NCBI GenBank assembly: GCA_027452025.1
Contig: DAIDHI010000010.1
Coordinates: forward strand, 1 to 64,000
DNA length: 64,000 nucleotides
Source of the DNA: Elusimicrobiota bacterium
Lineage (GTDB): Bacteria; Elusimicrobiota; Elusimicrobia; UBA1565; UBA9628
Direction of reading: 5' to 3'
In this document: piece by piece, positions 27,459 to 37,318 of the stretch
How the letters are laid out: every line of letters begins with the position of its first letter
Numbering within the stretch: the stretch's first letter is position 1
Position numbers and translations under genes: made by a program
The notes under the pieces: model-generated
The model's input: the letters and a program-made list of their open reading frames with translations, nothing else
What the model was told of the DNA's origin: nothing
Databases searched by the model: none

Positions 27459-28538
27459 ATGGCCAACGATCTCGACTTGCTGGAGCGCGCCCGGGAGCTC
27501 TTGACGAGGGGCCGGCCGGCGCGCGCGGCGGCGCTCCTCGACCGCTCCTGGCCGCCCGCGATCTCGGCCGAAGCCGCCCGCTTGCGCGCCGATGCCCTGC
27601 GGCAGCAGGGCTACTTCGACCGCGCCATCGCGCTTTACCGCGCGCCGCTCTCCCGCCCTCCGGCGCAAGACCCCGGCGCTTGGGCGGAAGCCGCGCTCGG
27701 CCTCTCCTCGGCCCTGCGCAGCGTGGGCCGCGGGCGCGAGGCGCGCTCTTGGGTGGCGCGGGGCCTCTCGGCGGCGCGCAGCAGGGCCATGGCGGAATTG
27801 GCGCAGGACCTGGAGCTCGAGTCTCTGATGCTGGACCGCGCCGAGGAGCGCTACGACGCGGTATTGCCCCGCCTGCGCGCTTTGGCGCGCAGGGCCTTGG
27901 CCGCGGGCGATGCGGCCAAGGCCGCCTATCTGCTCTGGGCCGCCGCGGGCGCGGAGCGCTTCGCGGGACGGCTGAAAGCCTCCGAGGAGACGTTTCGACG
28001 TTCCCTGGCTTTGGCGCGCCGCGCCGGTGACGCCGCCGGCGAGGCCTACGCGCTCTTCGGACTAGGCGGCATCAGCCGGATCCTCGGGCGATTGAAGGAC
28101 TCCGAGCGCTGGTATCGCGAGGCCGGCCGCCGCCTGCGCGGCGGCGACGACGTCTTCGGGCGCGCCTACGCCGAGTGCGGTCTGGCCAACGCCCTGCGTC
28201 AGTTGGGCCGCCTCAAGGAGGCCCGCGCGGGCTACGAGCGCGCGCACCGGCTTTATTCGACGCTGGGAGATCCCCTCGACTTGGCCTACGTCGATTGGGG
28301 CCTCGGCAAGATAGAACTCCAGGAAGGCCGCCTGCGGGCCGCCGAGTCGCGCCTTCGGCGGGCCCTGGCCGCCTTCGCGCGCGGCGGCGAGACCCGCGGA
28401 GTCGTCCTCTCCCGCCTGGCCCTGGCCCAGGCCCTCCATGCCGCCGGGCGCACCCGCGAGGCGGAGAAGCACTTCGCCTCCGGAGTCGCGCTCGCCCGGC
28501 GCAAGGGCAGCCACGCTCACCTGGAGTCGTTCACGTAA
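27459..28538 (+). CDS. TPR-repeat protein
   Basis: 359 residues of tetratricopeptide-like helical hairpins from end to end, with repeats such as AYALFGLGGISRILGRLKDSERWYREA, each about 40 residues and Arg/Ala/Leu-rich. No signal peptide or membrane helix, so probably cytoplasmic. TPR proteins are scaffolds; no partner can be named. A consensus TATAAT at 27439-27444 lies 14 nt before the ATG, giving a leader of about 8 nt. The gene is divergent from feoAB and shares the operator region, so iron control is possible. Confidence 0.8.
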   Translation: MANDLDLLERARELLTRGRPARAAALLDRSWPPAISAEAARLRADALRQQGYFDRAIALYRAPLSRPPAQDPGAWAEAALGLSSALRSVGRGREARSWVARGLSAARSRAMAELAQDLELESLMLDRAEERYDAVLPRLRALARRALAAGDAAKAAYLLWAAAGAERFAGRLKASEETFRRSLALARRAGDAAGEAYALFGLGGISRILGRLKDSERWYREAGRRLRGGDDVFGRAYAECGLANALRQLGRLKEARAGYERAHRLYSTLGDPLDLAYVDWGLGKIELQEGRLRAAESRLRRALAAFARGGETRGVVLSRLALAQALHAAGRTREAEKHFASGVALARRKGSHAHLESFT

Positions 28539-28631
28539 GGCGCCCGTCTTCCCTTAGACGCCCCTTCGTCACGCCGCCGCCATGGCCGCGGCCCGGCTGG
28601 CGCGCTAGAATGGCCCCTACAGGAGGGCGAC

Positions 28632-29753
28632 ATGGAGACCGCGTGGGCCAGGAGCGTCGTGGAAGGGCTGCTCGGCCAGGCCGGCATCAGGCTTGGAGGA
28701 GACCAGCCGTGGGATCTGCATGTGCAAGACGAGCGCTTCTTCGCGCGAGTCCTCAGCGGAGGCACCCTGGCCGCCGGGGAGACCTACCTGGACGGCTGGT
28801 GGGACGTGCCGCGGCTCGACGAGTTCTTCGCGCGCGTCCACGCCGCGGGCCTCGGCAGGCGCTTCACCCGGGGAGTGCGCGCGCGATGGCAGGCGCTCTA
28901 CGGACGGGTGCGAAACCTCCAGACCGTCGAGCGGGCCAAGGCCGTGGCCCGAAGGCATTACGACCTCGGCAACGACCTCTTCCAGGTCATGTTGGGCCGA
29001 CGGCTGTGCTACACCTGCGCGTATTGGAAGGGAGCGAGAAGCCTCGACGAGGCCGACGAGGCCAAGCTCGAGCTGGTCTGCCGAAAGATCGAGCTCGGCC
29101 CGGGGATGACGGTCCTGGAGCTGGGCTGCGGCTGGGGCTCCTTCGCCAAATACGCCGCGGAGAAATACGGCGCGCGCGTGGTCGGCTACAACATATCGCA
29201 GGAGCAGGTCGCGCTCGGCCGCAGGCTCTGCGCGGGCTTGCCCGTGGAGCTGCGCCAGCAGGACTACCGCCTCGCCCGCGGGGTCTACGATCGCGTCGTG
29301 TCCATCGGGATCATGGAGCACGTCGGCCCTAAGAACTACCGCGCCTACATGGAGACGGCGGCGCGCTGCCTCAAGGACGACGGCATCGCCTTCGTCCACA
29401 CCATCGGCGGCAACGTCTCCGCCACGCGTTGCGACCCCTGGTTCGACAAGCACATCTTTCCCAACGGCGTGACTCCGTCCTTGTCCCAGCTCGCGCGGGC
29501 GATGGAGGGCCTCTTCGTCGCCGAGGATTGCCACAATATCGGGCCGCACTACGACCCGACGCTGATGGCGTGGCACGAGAACTTGTCCCGCGGCTGGCCG
29601 GGCCTGGCGCAGCGCTACGGCGAGCGCTTCTTCCGCATGATGAGATACTATCTGCTGGCATCCGCGGGCACTTTCCGCTCCCGGATGAGCCAGCTTTATC
29701 AGATCGTCATGACCAAGCCCGGCCGGCGCCAGCCCGCCTGCCGCTGGACGTGA
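28632..29753 (+). CDS. cfa: Cyclopropane-fatty-acyl-phospholipid synthase family methyltransferase
   Basis: 373 residues. SAM-dependent methylation of double bonds in membrane phospholipid acyl chains. The N-terminal lipid-binding region includes GETYLDGWWD. The methyltransferase core has HYDLGNDLFQVMLG, the SAM motif VLELGCGWGSFAKYAA, GYNISQEQVALGR, VSIGIMEHVG and the C-terminal FFRMMRYYLLASAGTFRSR. All are typical for Cfa; length is normal. AGGAGGG precedes the ATG. It is coupled by GTGA to the reductase gene, a pairing that suggests methyl-branched or further-reduced lipids. Confidence 0.9.
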   Translation: METAWARSVVEGLLGQAGIRLGGDQPWDLHVQDERFFARVLSGGTLAAGETYLDGWWDVPRLDEFFARVHAAGLGRRFTRGVRARWQALYGRVRNLQTVERAKAVARRHYDLGNDLFQVMLGRRLCYTCAYWKGARSLDEADEAKLELVCRKIELGPGMTVLELGCGWGSFAKYAAEKYGARVVGYNISQEQVALGRRLCAGLPVELRQQDYRLARGVYDRVVSIGIMEHVGPKNYRAYMETAARCLKDDGIAFVHTIGGNVSATRCDPWFDKHIFPNGVTPSLSQLARAMEGLFVAEDCHNIGPHYDPTLMAWHENLSRGWPGLAQRYGERFFRMMRYYLLASAGTFRSRMSQLYQIVMTKPGRRQPACRWT

Positions 29754-30712
29754 GGGACGTCGAGACCCTGATCGTCGGCGGAGGGCCCGCCGGCAGCAGC
29801 TGCGCCTGGGAGCTGCGGCGGCGCGGGCTCGAATGCCTGATCCTGGAGCGCCAGGAGCTGCCCAAGCGCAAGCTGTGCGCCGGATGGATCACGCCGAAGG
29901 TTCTCGCCGACCTCGAGATCGCCCCGGCCGACTATCCTCATGGACTGCGGACACTCGACCGCATCCGGGTTTATCTCGGCTCCACCGCTCTGCGCGCGAC
30001 CCATCGGACGCTGCAATACTCGATCCGGCGCGTCGAGTTCGACAACTGGCTGCTGGAGCGCAGCGCGGTGGAGGTGGTGCGCCACGCCGTGCGCCGGGTG
30101 GAGTCCGCCCGCGGGTCCTTCGTGGTGGACGGGTCGTTTCGGTGCCGCAACCTGGTGGGCGCGGGTGGCACGAGCTGCCCGGTCAAGCGAGCCCTCTTCG
30201 GACCCGAGCGCGGCCGTCTCATCCTGACCCAGGAGGTGGAGTTCGAGGCCGAGCCGCGCGACCCGGTCTGCACTCTTTTCTATCCCTTCGCCGGCGCGGG
30301 AGGCTACGCCTGGTACGTCCCGAAGCGCGGGGCCGTCAACGTGGGCTTTGGCGCCGCGGCGGCGCGCCTGCGCGGCAACGTCAAATCGCACTGGGAGCGC
30401 CTGGTCCGGCTTCTGCTCAAGCGGGGCCTGCTCGACGCCGCGCCGCCGGAACCGGGCAGCCATCCCTACTACGTCGGGGACCGCGGCAAGGAGGTGCGCC
30501 GGGGCAACGCCTACATCGTCGGCGACGCCGCCGGGCTGGCGACCTGCGACCTCGGAGAGGGGATAGGTCCCGCAGTCGAAAGCGGGCTATGGGCGGCGCG
30601 AAGCATCGCCGGGGCAGGCGACTACGATTGCGGCTTGGTCGCCCCGCTCTCGCTGCGGGGCCTGGCCGGGCGCGCGATGGCGCGCTTGGTCTGCGGGCCG
30701 CTCAGATCTTGA
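29750..30712 (+). CDS. FAD-dependent oxidoreductase (geranylgeranyl reductase-like)
   Basis: 320 residues from GTG 29750. N-terminal FAD motif TLIVGGGPAGSSCAWELRRR, then RKLCAGWITPKVL, typical of the geranylgeranyl/digeranylgeranyl reductase group, and the C-terminal FAD contact AYIVGDAAGLATCDLGEG. Members reduce isoprenoid double bonds or hydroxylate lipids. The coupling with cfa suggests a lipid substrate, with hydrogenation of an alkylated acyl chain as one option. The 3' end overlaps lptB, on the other strand, by 11 nt. Confidence 0.8.
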   Translation: MRDVETLIVGGGPAGSSCAWELRRRGLECLILERQELPKRKLCAGWITPKVLADLEIAPADYPHGLRTLDRIRVYLGSTALRATHRTLQYSIRRVEFDNWLLERSAVEVVRHAVRRVESARGSFVVDGSFRCRNLVGAGGTSCPVKRALFGPERGRLILTQEVEFEAEPRDPVCTLFYPFAGAGGYAWYVPKRGAVNVGFGAAAARLRGNVKSHWERLVRLLLKRGLLDAAPPEPGSHPYYVGDRGKEVRRGNAYIVGDAAGLATCDLGEGIGPAVESGLWAARSIAGAGDYDCGLVAPLSLRGLAGRAMARLVCGPLRS

Positions 30713-31421
30713 AGTCCGCGCCAAGATAGAGCGCGCGGGCCTTGGGGTCGTTGAGAAGCTGTTGGGAGCCGCCCTCGACCAGGATCTGTCCGTCGTAGAT
30801 CAGATAGGCCCGCTCGATGATCGGGAGCGTCTCGCGCACGTTGTGGTCCGTGATCAGTATCCCGATCCCTTGAGAGCGCAGCTTGGAGATCATTCCCTTG
30901 AGCTCTCCGACGGTGATCGGGTCGATGCCCACGAAGGGCTCGTCTAGCAGGATCAGCTTCGGATTATGGATCATCGCCCGGGCGACCTCGAGGCGGCGCT
31001 TCTCTCCGCCCGACAGCGTCCAGGCCAGTTGCCGGCGCAGCTCCCACAGCCCGAACTCCTCGAGCAGGTCCTTGACTCGCCGCATCTGCTCGATGCGGCT
31101 GGGGATCGTGCGCTCCAGGATGGCGCGCAGGTTCTGCTCGACCGTCAGGCCCCGAAAGACCGTCGGCTCCTGGGCGAGATAGCCCAGCCCCAGGCGCGCC
31201 CGGGAATACATCGGCAGGCTCGTGACGTCCTGGCCGTCGATGAGGATTTGCCCCTGCTCGGGGCGCACGAAGCCGGCAAGGCTGTAGAACGTGGTCGTCT
31301 TGCCGGCGCCGTTTGGGCCCAGCAGCCCCACGATCTCGCCCGAGGAGACCGACAGGGAGAGCCCTTTGACCACCTCGCGCTGCCCGTAGCGCTTGCGGAT
31401 GCCGGCCGCGGAGAGCTTCAT
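30702..31421 (-). CDS. lptB: LPS export ABC transporter ATP-binding protein
   Basis: 239-residue ATPase of the LptB2FG extractor, which drives LPS from the inner membrane through LptC/LptA. Walker A GPNGAGKTTTFYSL, Q-loop LAQEPTVF, signature LSGGEKRRLEVAR, Walker B LILLDEPFVGIDP and the LptB-type ITDHNVRETL. Start ATG 31421 overlaps the lptA stop region. The position after lptC and lptA is the usual order. lptF/lptG are not in the window. Confidence 0.95.
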   Translation of the reverse strand: MKLSAAGIRKRYGQREVVKGLSLSVSSGEIVGLLGPNGAGKTTTFYSLAGFVRPEQGQILIDGQDVTSLPMYSRARLGLGYLAQEPTVFRGLTVEQNLRAILERTIPSRIEQMRRVKDLLEEFGLWELRRQLAWTLSGGEKRRLEVARAMIHNPKLILLDEPFVGIDPITVGELKGMISKLRSQGIGILITDHNVRETLPIIERAYLIYDGQILVEGGSQQLLNDPKARALYLGADFKI

Positions 31422-32101
31422 CGCTTGCCCTTCGCTCGCGCGGCGGGCGCGGCTTTCGGGATGAAGATCCAGCCCCGCGCGCGGCCGTCGCCGGAGATAA
31501 CGCGATCCTGGCGGGTCGCGGTGATCACGTCGGCCTTGATCGCGGCCACGGTATCGGAATCCGGGGCGGCCAGCTTCTCGACGACGGGCCGGCCCCCGGC
31601 GAGGGTGAGCAGGCCCTGGTCGTAATCGGCGCGGTCGGACCACGCCAGCACTCGCGGCCCCCAGAGGCGGACGCCGCCGCTGAGCTGCCCGCTCTTTTGG
31701 TCCTGCCACGAGGCGCGCCCGGCCTCGCCGTAGTCGACGCCGCCCTCGGCCGCCCGCCGCTCGAAGCGCACGCGGTCGCGCGCGGTGAGCTCGCCGCCGC
31801 CCGTGTCCTGCCGCAGCCTCGCGGCGTCTCCGCGGGCGATGAACACGTCCCCGCTGGAGTCCTCGTGGCGCACCACGACATGCCCCTTGAGGCGCCATTG
31901 CTTGGTCGCGTGCTTGTAAAGGGCCCAGTCGCTGGAAGCCGCGTCGGGCCCGGAGTGATAGCGCACGTCGCCGATGAACTCCTCCTCCATCTTCGCTCCG
32001 CGGTGCACGATCCATTCCTTGCTGGTCACGACGCTGCCCATCACCGGCGCGGCGGCGGGGGCGGGGGCGCAAAGCAGAGCCAGCGTCCAGGGAAGGATCA
32101 T
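31418..32101 (-). CDS. lptA: LptA/OstA-like periplasmic LPS transport protein
   Basis: 227 residues with a signal peptide (MILPWTLALLCAPAPAAA). The mature part has OstA-type beta-jellyroll repeats (RLKGHVVVRHEDSSGDVFIARGD, LTARDRVRFERRA, LSGGVRLWGPRVLAWSDRAD). It forms the periplasmic bridge carrying LPS. Identity is supported mainly by position between lptC and lptB plus the repeat pattern; the sequence is divergent from E. coli LptA. It overlaps both neighbours by 4 nt. Confidence 0.78.
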   Translation of the reverse strand: MILPWTLALLCAPAPAAAPVMGSVVTSKEWIVHRGAKMEEEFIGDVRYHSGPDAASSDWALYKHATKQWRLKGHVVVRHEDSSGDVFIARGDAARLRQDTGGGELTARDRVRFERRAAEGGVDYGEAGRASWQDQKSGQLSGGVRLWGPRVLAWSDRADYDQGLLTLAGGRPVVEKLAAPDSDTVAAIKADVITATRQDRVISGDGRARGWIFIPKAAPAARAKGKR

Positions 32102-32625
32102 GAGGGCGGCCGGCTGCCGCTGGTGACGGCGTGCTGGTGAAAGATGCGGATCTCCGAGAGATCCCGATTGGCTTCCATGCCGATGCCGTGGACGACGCTG
32201 CCGGGCCGGCGGACCACGACGGGCTCGTCGGTATGGAACTTCTGCCGCTGCGAGGAATAGTCCAGCCGGGATGTCGTCAGCGTCGAGCCGTCGGAGAGCG
32301 AGCGCACGATGACGTCCGTCGAAAGCGTGACGTCCTGGGTCTGGGTCTGCACCAATCCCGAGACGGCGCTGAGCTTGGTCGTGATCTTGCCGTCCTGGTA
32401 GAAGCTCATTCTCGGCTCATCGAGCGAGGCTTGATGGTCCTGCTCCGTCAGCCGCGCCGTCGTGGAGAACAGCCGCCAGGCCGGACGCCCGCGGTCGGAC
32501 TGGGTCATCGTCAGGTCGTGCAGGGTCTGGACGGGCTCGGCGCCGGCGGCGGCTGCCTTGCGGCGGCAGCCGGCGGCTCCCAGCGCCAAGGCCAGAGTCA
32601 ACGCCGACACCCGGGGGCGGCTCAC
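32098..32625 (-). CDS. lptC: LptC-like LPS export protein
   Basis: 175 residues from GTG 32625. The N terminus is VSALTLALALGAAGCRRK, a hydrophobic segment ending in AAGC, so it may be a lipoprotein instead of the single-pass protein typical of LptC. The mature part has LptC-fold features (GRPAWRLFSTTARLTEQ, LDEPRMSFYQDGK, TTSRLDYSSQRQKFHTDEPV). It acts between LptB2FG and LptA. It overlaps the zinc-ribbon gene stop (GTGA) and lptA. Confidence 0.75.
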   Translation of the reverse strand: MSRPRVSALTLALALGAAGCRRKAAAAGAEPVQTLHDLTMTQSDRGRPAWRLFSTTARLTEQDHQASLDEPRMSFYQDGKITTKLSAVSGLVQTQTQDVTLSTDVIVRSLSDGSTLTTSRLDYSSQRQKFHTDEPVVVRRPGSVVHGIGMEANRDLSEIRIFHQHAVTSGSRPPS

Positions 32626-32948
32626 TGAGGCTTGGGGATGATCGGCTGCGGAGGCAGGTCGTCGGGCGGGGCCTTGAGGTCGTCTTCGGGCAGATGCTTG
32701 ACGCCCGCGCGCAGCCACGGCGTCATCTCGAGGGGGATCGCGCGGATGTTGTAGGGCTGCGGCAGCTTGCGCAGCAAAGCCGTGACGCCGAAATAGAAGA
32801 CGATGACGACGGCGTAGATCGCGCCCAGCGTCTTGAGGTGCCAGCGGGCGTCGGGAAACCACGCGGGCGGGATCGTGAGGTCGCGGCCGCACTTGCGGCA
32901 GGCCTTGGCCGTGTCCTTGTTTTCCTGGGCGCAGGTGAGGCATTTCAT
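32622..32948 (-). CDS. Small zinc-ribbon membrane protein in the LPS operon
   Basis: 108 residues, function unknown. An N-terminal zinc ribbon (CLTC...CRKC, two CxxC knuckles 10 residues apart) is followed by one membrane helix (LGAIYAVVIVFYFGVTALL) and a Pro-rich tail. It overlaps kdsA and lptC by 4 nt each, so its synthesis is tied to Kdo synthesis and LPS export. It may be a regulator or an assembly factor; nothing in the sequence decides this. Confidence 0.75.
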   Translation of the reverse strand: MKCLTCAQENKDTAKACRKCGRDLTIPPAWFPDARWHLKTLGAIYAVVIVFYFGVTALLRKLPQPYNIRAIPLEMTPWLRAGVKHLPEDDLKAPPDDLPPQPIIPKPQ

Positions 32949-33802
32949 GCTCGTGTCCTCCCGTGATCCTTGACCAGGGCGTCGATGCGCCGCATCGTCG
33001 TCACGAGGGCGGGGACGTCCTTGAGAAAGACGGAGTTGGGGCCGTCGGAAAGCGCCTTGCGCGGATCGGGGTGGGTCTCCAGGAACAGCCCCGCGATGCC
33101 CACGGCGACGGCGCCGCGAGACAACGGGACGGCGTAATGGCGCTGGCCGTCGGTGGCATGCCCGAGCCCTCCGGGCAGCTGGACGGAGTGGGTGGCGTCG
33201 TAGACCACCGGGTAGCCCCACTGGCGCATGATCTCCAAGGAGCGCATGTCGACGACCAGATTGCCGTAGCCGAAGCTCGTGCCGCGCTCCGTGACCATGA
33301 TCTGGCGGTTGCCGGTGGACTCCACTTTCCTGACGGCGTTGAGCATGTCCCAGGGCGCGAGGAACTGGCCTTTCTTGATGTTGACGGGCTTGCCGGTGCG
33401 GCCGCAGGCCAGCAAGAGGTCGGTCTGGCGGCAGAGAAACGCCGGGACCTGCAGGATGTCGACGTGACGCGCGACGAGCTCCGCCTGGCCGGCTTCGTGC
33501 ACGTCGGTGAGGACCGGGACTTGGAGCTGCTCTCTCGCGCGAGCGAGGATCTCCAGGCCCTTGCGCAGCCCCGGGCCCCGGAAAGAGTCGATCGAGGTCC
33601 GGTTGGCCTTGTCGAAGGAGCACTTGAGCACGAAGGGGATGCCGAGACGGGCGAAGGACGCCTTGAGCGAGCGGCCCACCTTGAGCAGAAGGGCCTCCGA
33701 CTCCAGCGAGCAGGGGCCGGCGATGAAGGCCAGCGGCCCGTCGTTGCGGAAGACGACGGAGCCGACCTTCACGGCGACCGGCTTAGCGGCGGTCGAAGAC
33801 AT
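32945..33802 (-). CDS. kdsA: 3-deoxy-8-phosphooctulonate synthase
   Basis: Condenses arabinose-5-phosphate and phosphoenolpyruvate to Kdo-8-phosphate. 285 residues from ATG 33802. A TTG at 33811 would give three more residues but abuts the -10 box. Family motifs: FIAGPCSLES, KCSFDKANRTSIDSFRGPG, VLTDVHEAGQA, VDILQVPAFLCRQTDLL, TERGTSFGYGNLVVDMRS and YDATHSVQLPGG. The Cys of AGPCS and the absence of an extra Cys cannot by themselves settle metal dependence. First gene of the kdsA-zinc ribbon-lptCAB group, with its own promoter. Confidence 0.95.
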   Translation of the reverse strand: MSSTAAKPVAVKVGSVVFRNDGPLAFIAGPCSLESEALLLKVGRSLKASFARLGIPFVLKCSFDKANRTSIDSFRGPGLRKGLEILARAREQLQVPVLTDVHEAGQAELVARHVDILQVPAFLCRQTDLLLACGRTGKPVNIKKGQFLAPWDMLNAVRKVESTGNRQIMVTERGTSFGYGNLVVDMRSLEIMRQWGYPVVYDATHSVQLPGGLGHATDGQRHYAVPLSRGAVAVGIAGLFLETHPDPRKALSDGPNSVFLKDVPALVTTMRRIDALVKDHGRTRA

Positions 33803-33811
33803 GTTCGTCAA

Positions 33812-33820
33812 AATATATCA
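33812..33820 (-). promoter_or_regulatory. Extended -10 promoter for kdsA overlapping a stop codon
   Basis: Minus strand TGATATATT (TGnTATATT), 9 nt before ATG 33802. The TGA of this element is the stop codon of the upstream gene. The predicted leader is about 3 nt. Confidence 0.5.
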
Positions 33821-34969
33821 AATTCGCCCGCCCGGATCGGAGAGCGCGCGCTCGACGGCGACCTTGGAGCCGGAATAGACGCCGCGCGCGGCGGCGGCGC
33901 GCACTCCCTCGTTTAGCCCCGCCAGCCCGTCGCCGGCCAGCCACCGCTCGACGTCGGCCGCCGCCTCGGCCGGCTCCCGCCGCTCCGCGGTCCCGTCGCC
34001 GAGGCGGGCCGAGTAGACGGCCGAAGGGGCCTCATGGTCGCCGATGCGGCGGATGTGGAGCTTGGGGATGGGGAAGAACGCGAGCTCCGAGGGCTTGGTC
34101 ACGAGGACGTCGCTGTCGCGGATGAGGCGGTCGGTGGCGGCGACGGCCTCGAAAGAGTCCGCCGCGGTGACGACGCGCGCATCCTTGATCCCCAGCTCCT
34201 TCAAGTGCCTCTCGAGGTCCTCGGCGAGCCCGTGATGGTCGCCGGCGTTGACCACGAGGCGCAGGCGGTCCTCCTTGGCCGCGGGCGCCAGCCGGGAGAA
34301 CAGGTCCTTCAGGTAGGCGGCCTGGGCGCCGGCCCCTCCGATGGAAAAGAGCAGGCGCAGCGGCGCCCGGCGGCGCAGGCGCTCGAGCCGAGCCTGCGAG
34401 TCGGCCTCGGCGTTTTCGGCGAGCTCGGCGGGAACCCAATGGCCGGCGATGGCGGCGCGCTCGGGCGCCACGCCGAGCTTGAGGACGCCCGCGTAGGTCT
34501 GCTCGGTTTGGCAAAGGTTGAGGGCGCCCGGCACCACGCAGAACGCCTGAGGGTGGGCGTCGGGGACCAGGTTGACGACGCGGTCGAAGCCGGATTCGAC
34601 CGCGAGATGGCTGTTCCAAGGATGGGCGCCGATGAGGGGGAGGTCGCGAGGCAGAGCGTCCATGACCCGCCGGGCGGCGCGGGCCAGGGCGCGGGAGGCC
34701 GTCTGCGACGACGCTCCCCCGCTGCGCGTGATCAGGCCCCAGACGCGCTCGGCCGGGCCTCCGATCGCGGCCGACAGGCGCGAACATTCGCTGTAGATGC
34801 GCTCCATCGACTTGAGCGCGGCGGAAGCGAAAGAGCCGGTCGAGAGCGGGTCGTGGAGCAGGACTTCGGCGCCGGCGCGCTCGCTCCAGGTGATGGCGGA
34901 GCGTCCCATGCGGATGTGGCCGTAGCCCATCCGCATGAAGCCGACGATGAGCCGGTCCCGCGAAGACAC
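33818..34969 (-). CDS. Putative GT-B-fold glycosyltransferase-like protein, family unassigned
   Basis: 383 residues from GTG 34969. The N terminus RLIVGFMRMGYGHIRMGRSA resembles the Gly-rich opening loop of GT28/MurG and diacylglycerol glucosyltransferases. The middle LRLLFSIGGAGAQAAYLKDLF and LRLVVNAGDHHGL fit the start of a C-terminal Rossmann domain, with LVTKPSELAFFPIPKLHIRRIGDHEAP near the expected donor site. No signal peptide. Position between pyrG and kdsA suggests an envelope glycolipid role. I cannot assign donor or acceptor. Confidence 0.55.
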   Translation of the reverse strand: MSSRDRLIVGFMRMGYGHIRMGRSAITWSERAGAEVLLHDPLSTGSFASAALKSMERIYSECSRLSAAIGGPAERVWGLITRSGGASSQTASRALARAARRVMDALPRDLPLIGAHPWNSHLAVESGFDRVVNLVPDAHPQAFCVVPGALNLCQTEQTYAGVLKLGVAPERAAIAGHWVPAELAENAEADSQARLERLRRRAPLRLLFSIGGAGAQAAYLKDLFSRLAPAAKEDRLRLVVNAGDHHGLAEDLERHLKELGIKDARVVTAADSFEAVAATDRLIRDSDVLVTKPSELAFFPIPKLHIRRIGDHEAPSAVYSARLGDGTAERREPAEAAADVERWLAGDGLAGLNEGVRAAAARGVYSGSKVAVERALSDPGGRI

Positions 34970-34973
34970 CGCG

Positions 34974-36586
<1,613 letters not shown>

Positions 36587-36590
<4 letters not shown>

Positions 36591-37318
36591 TTTTTCCTCC
36601 TGAGCAGGGACTGGGCGCGCTTGAGGTCGGCGGGCGTGTCGATGGCGACGGGTACGTCGGAGACGAAGGCGGCGAAGATGGTCATGCCGTTCTCGAGGGC
36701 CCGCAGCTGCTCCAGGCTCTCGGTTTTTTCGAGCGGCGAGGGCGGAAGCTTCACGAAGCGCTTGAGCGCGGAGCGGCGGAAGCCGTAGATGCCCAGGTGC
36801 TCGAAGCGGCGCGCGGGACGCCCGTCGCGCGGGAAGGGGATCGGCGAGCGCGAAAAATACAGAGCGCGGCCGTCGCGCGCGACGGCCGCCTTGACCACGT
36901 TGGGGTCTTTGATGCGCTCGGGGTCCTCGAGCGGCATGACGGCCGTGGCGATGTCGGCGCCGGGATTGTCCTCGAGCAGCCGCGCCACGCGCAGGATCGT
37001 GGCCGGCCGCACCAGCGGCATGTCGCCCTGGAGGTTGATGACGAAGCGTCCGCGCCAGAGGCGGGACGCCTCGAAAACCCGGTCGCTGCCGGAGCGGCAT
37101 TGGTCGGACGTCAGCACGGCCTCGCCCCCGAAGGAGCGCACCGCCTGGACGACGCGCTCGTCTTCCGTGGCCACGACGACGGGGCCCACTCGGGCGGCCT
37201 TGGCGGCGTCGTAGCACCAGCGCACCACGGGCTTGCCGGCGAGCGGGGCCAGGACTTTGCCCGGGAAGCGCGTGGAGCCGAAGCGGGAGGGGATGACGAC
37301 CAGGCAGCGGCCCGTCAT
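36587..37318 (-). CDS. kdsB: 3-deoxy-manno-octulosonate cytidylyltransferase
   Basis: Activates Kdo with CTP to CMP-Kdo. 243 residues, normal length. [20 protein letters not shown] carries the nucleotide-binding loop, then [33 protein letters not shown] and [13 protein letters not shown]. Start ATG overlaps the heptose kinase stop (ATGA) and the end overlaps the pyrG start (GTGA). Confidence 0.96.

Noticed and set aside
28545-28560. CGTCT/AGACG hairpin after the TPR gene as a Rho-independent terminator
   Set aside because: A 5-bp stem with no T-tract is too weak.
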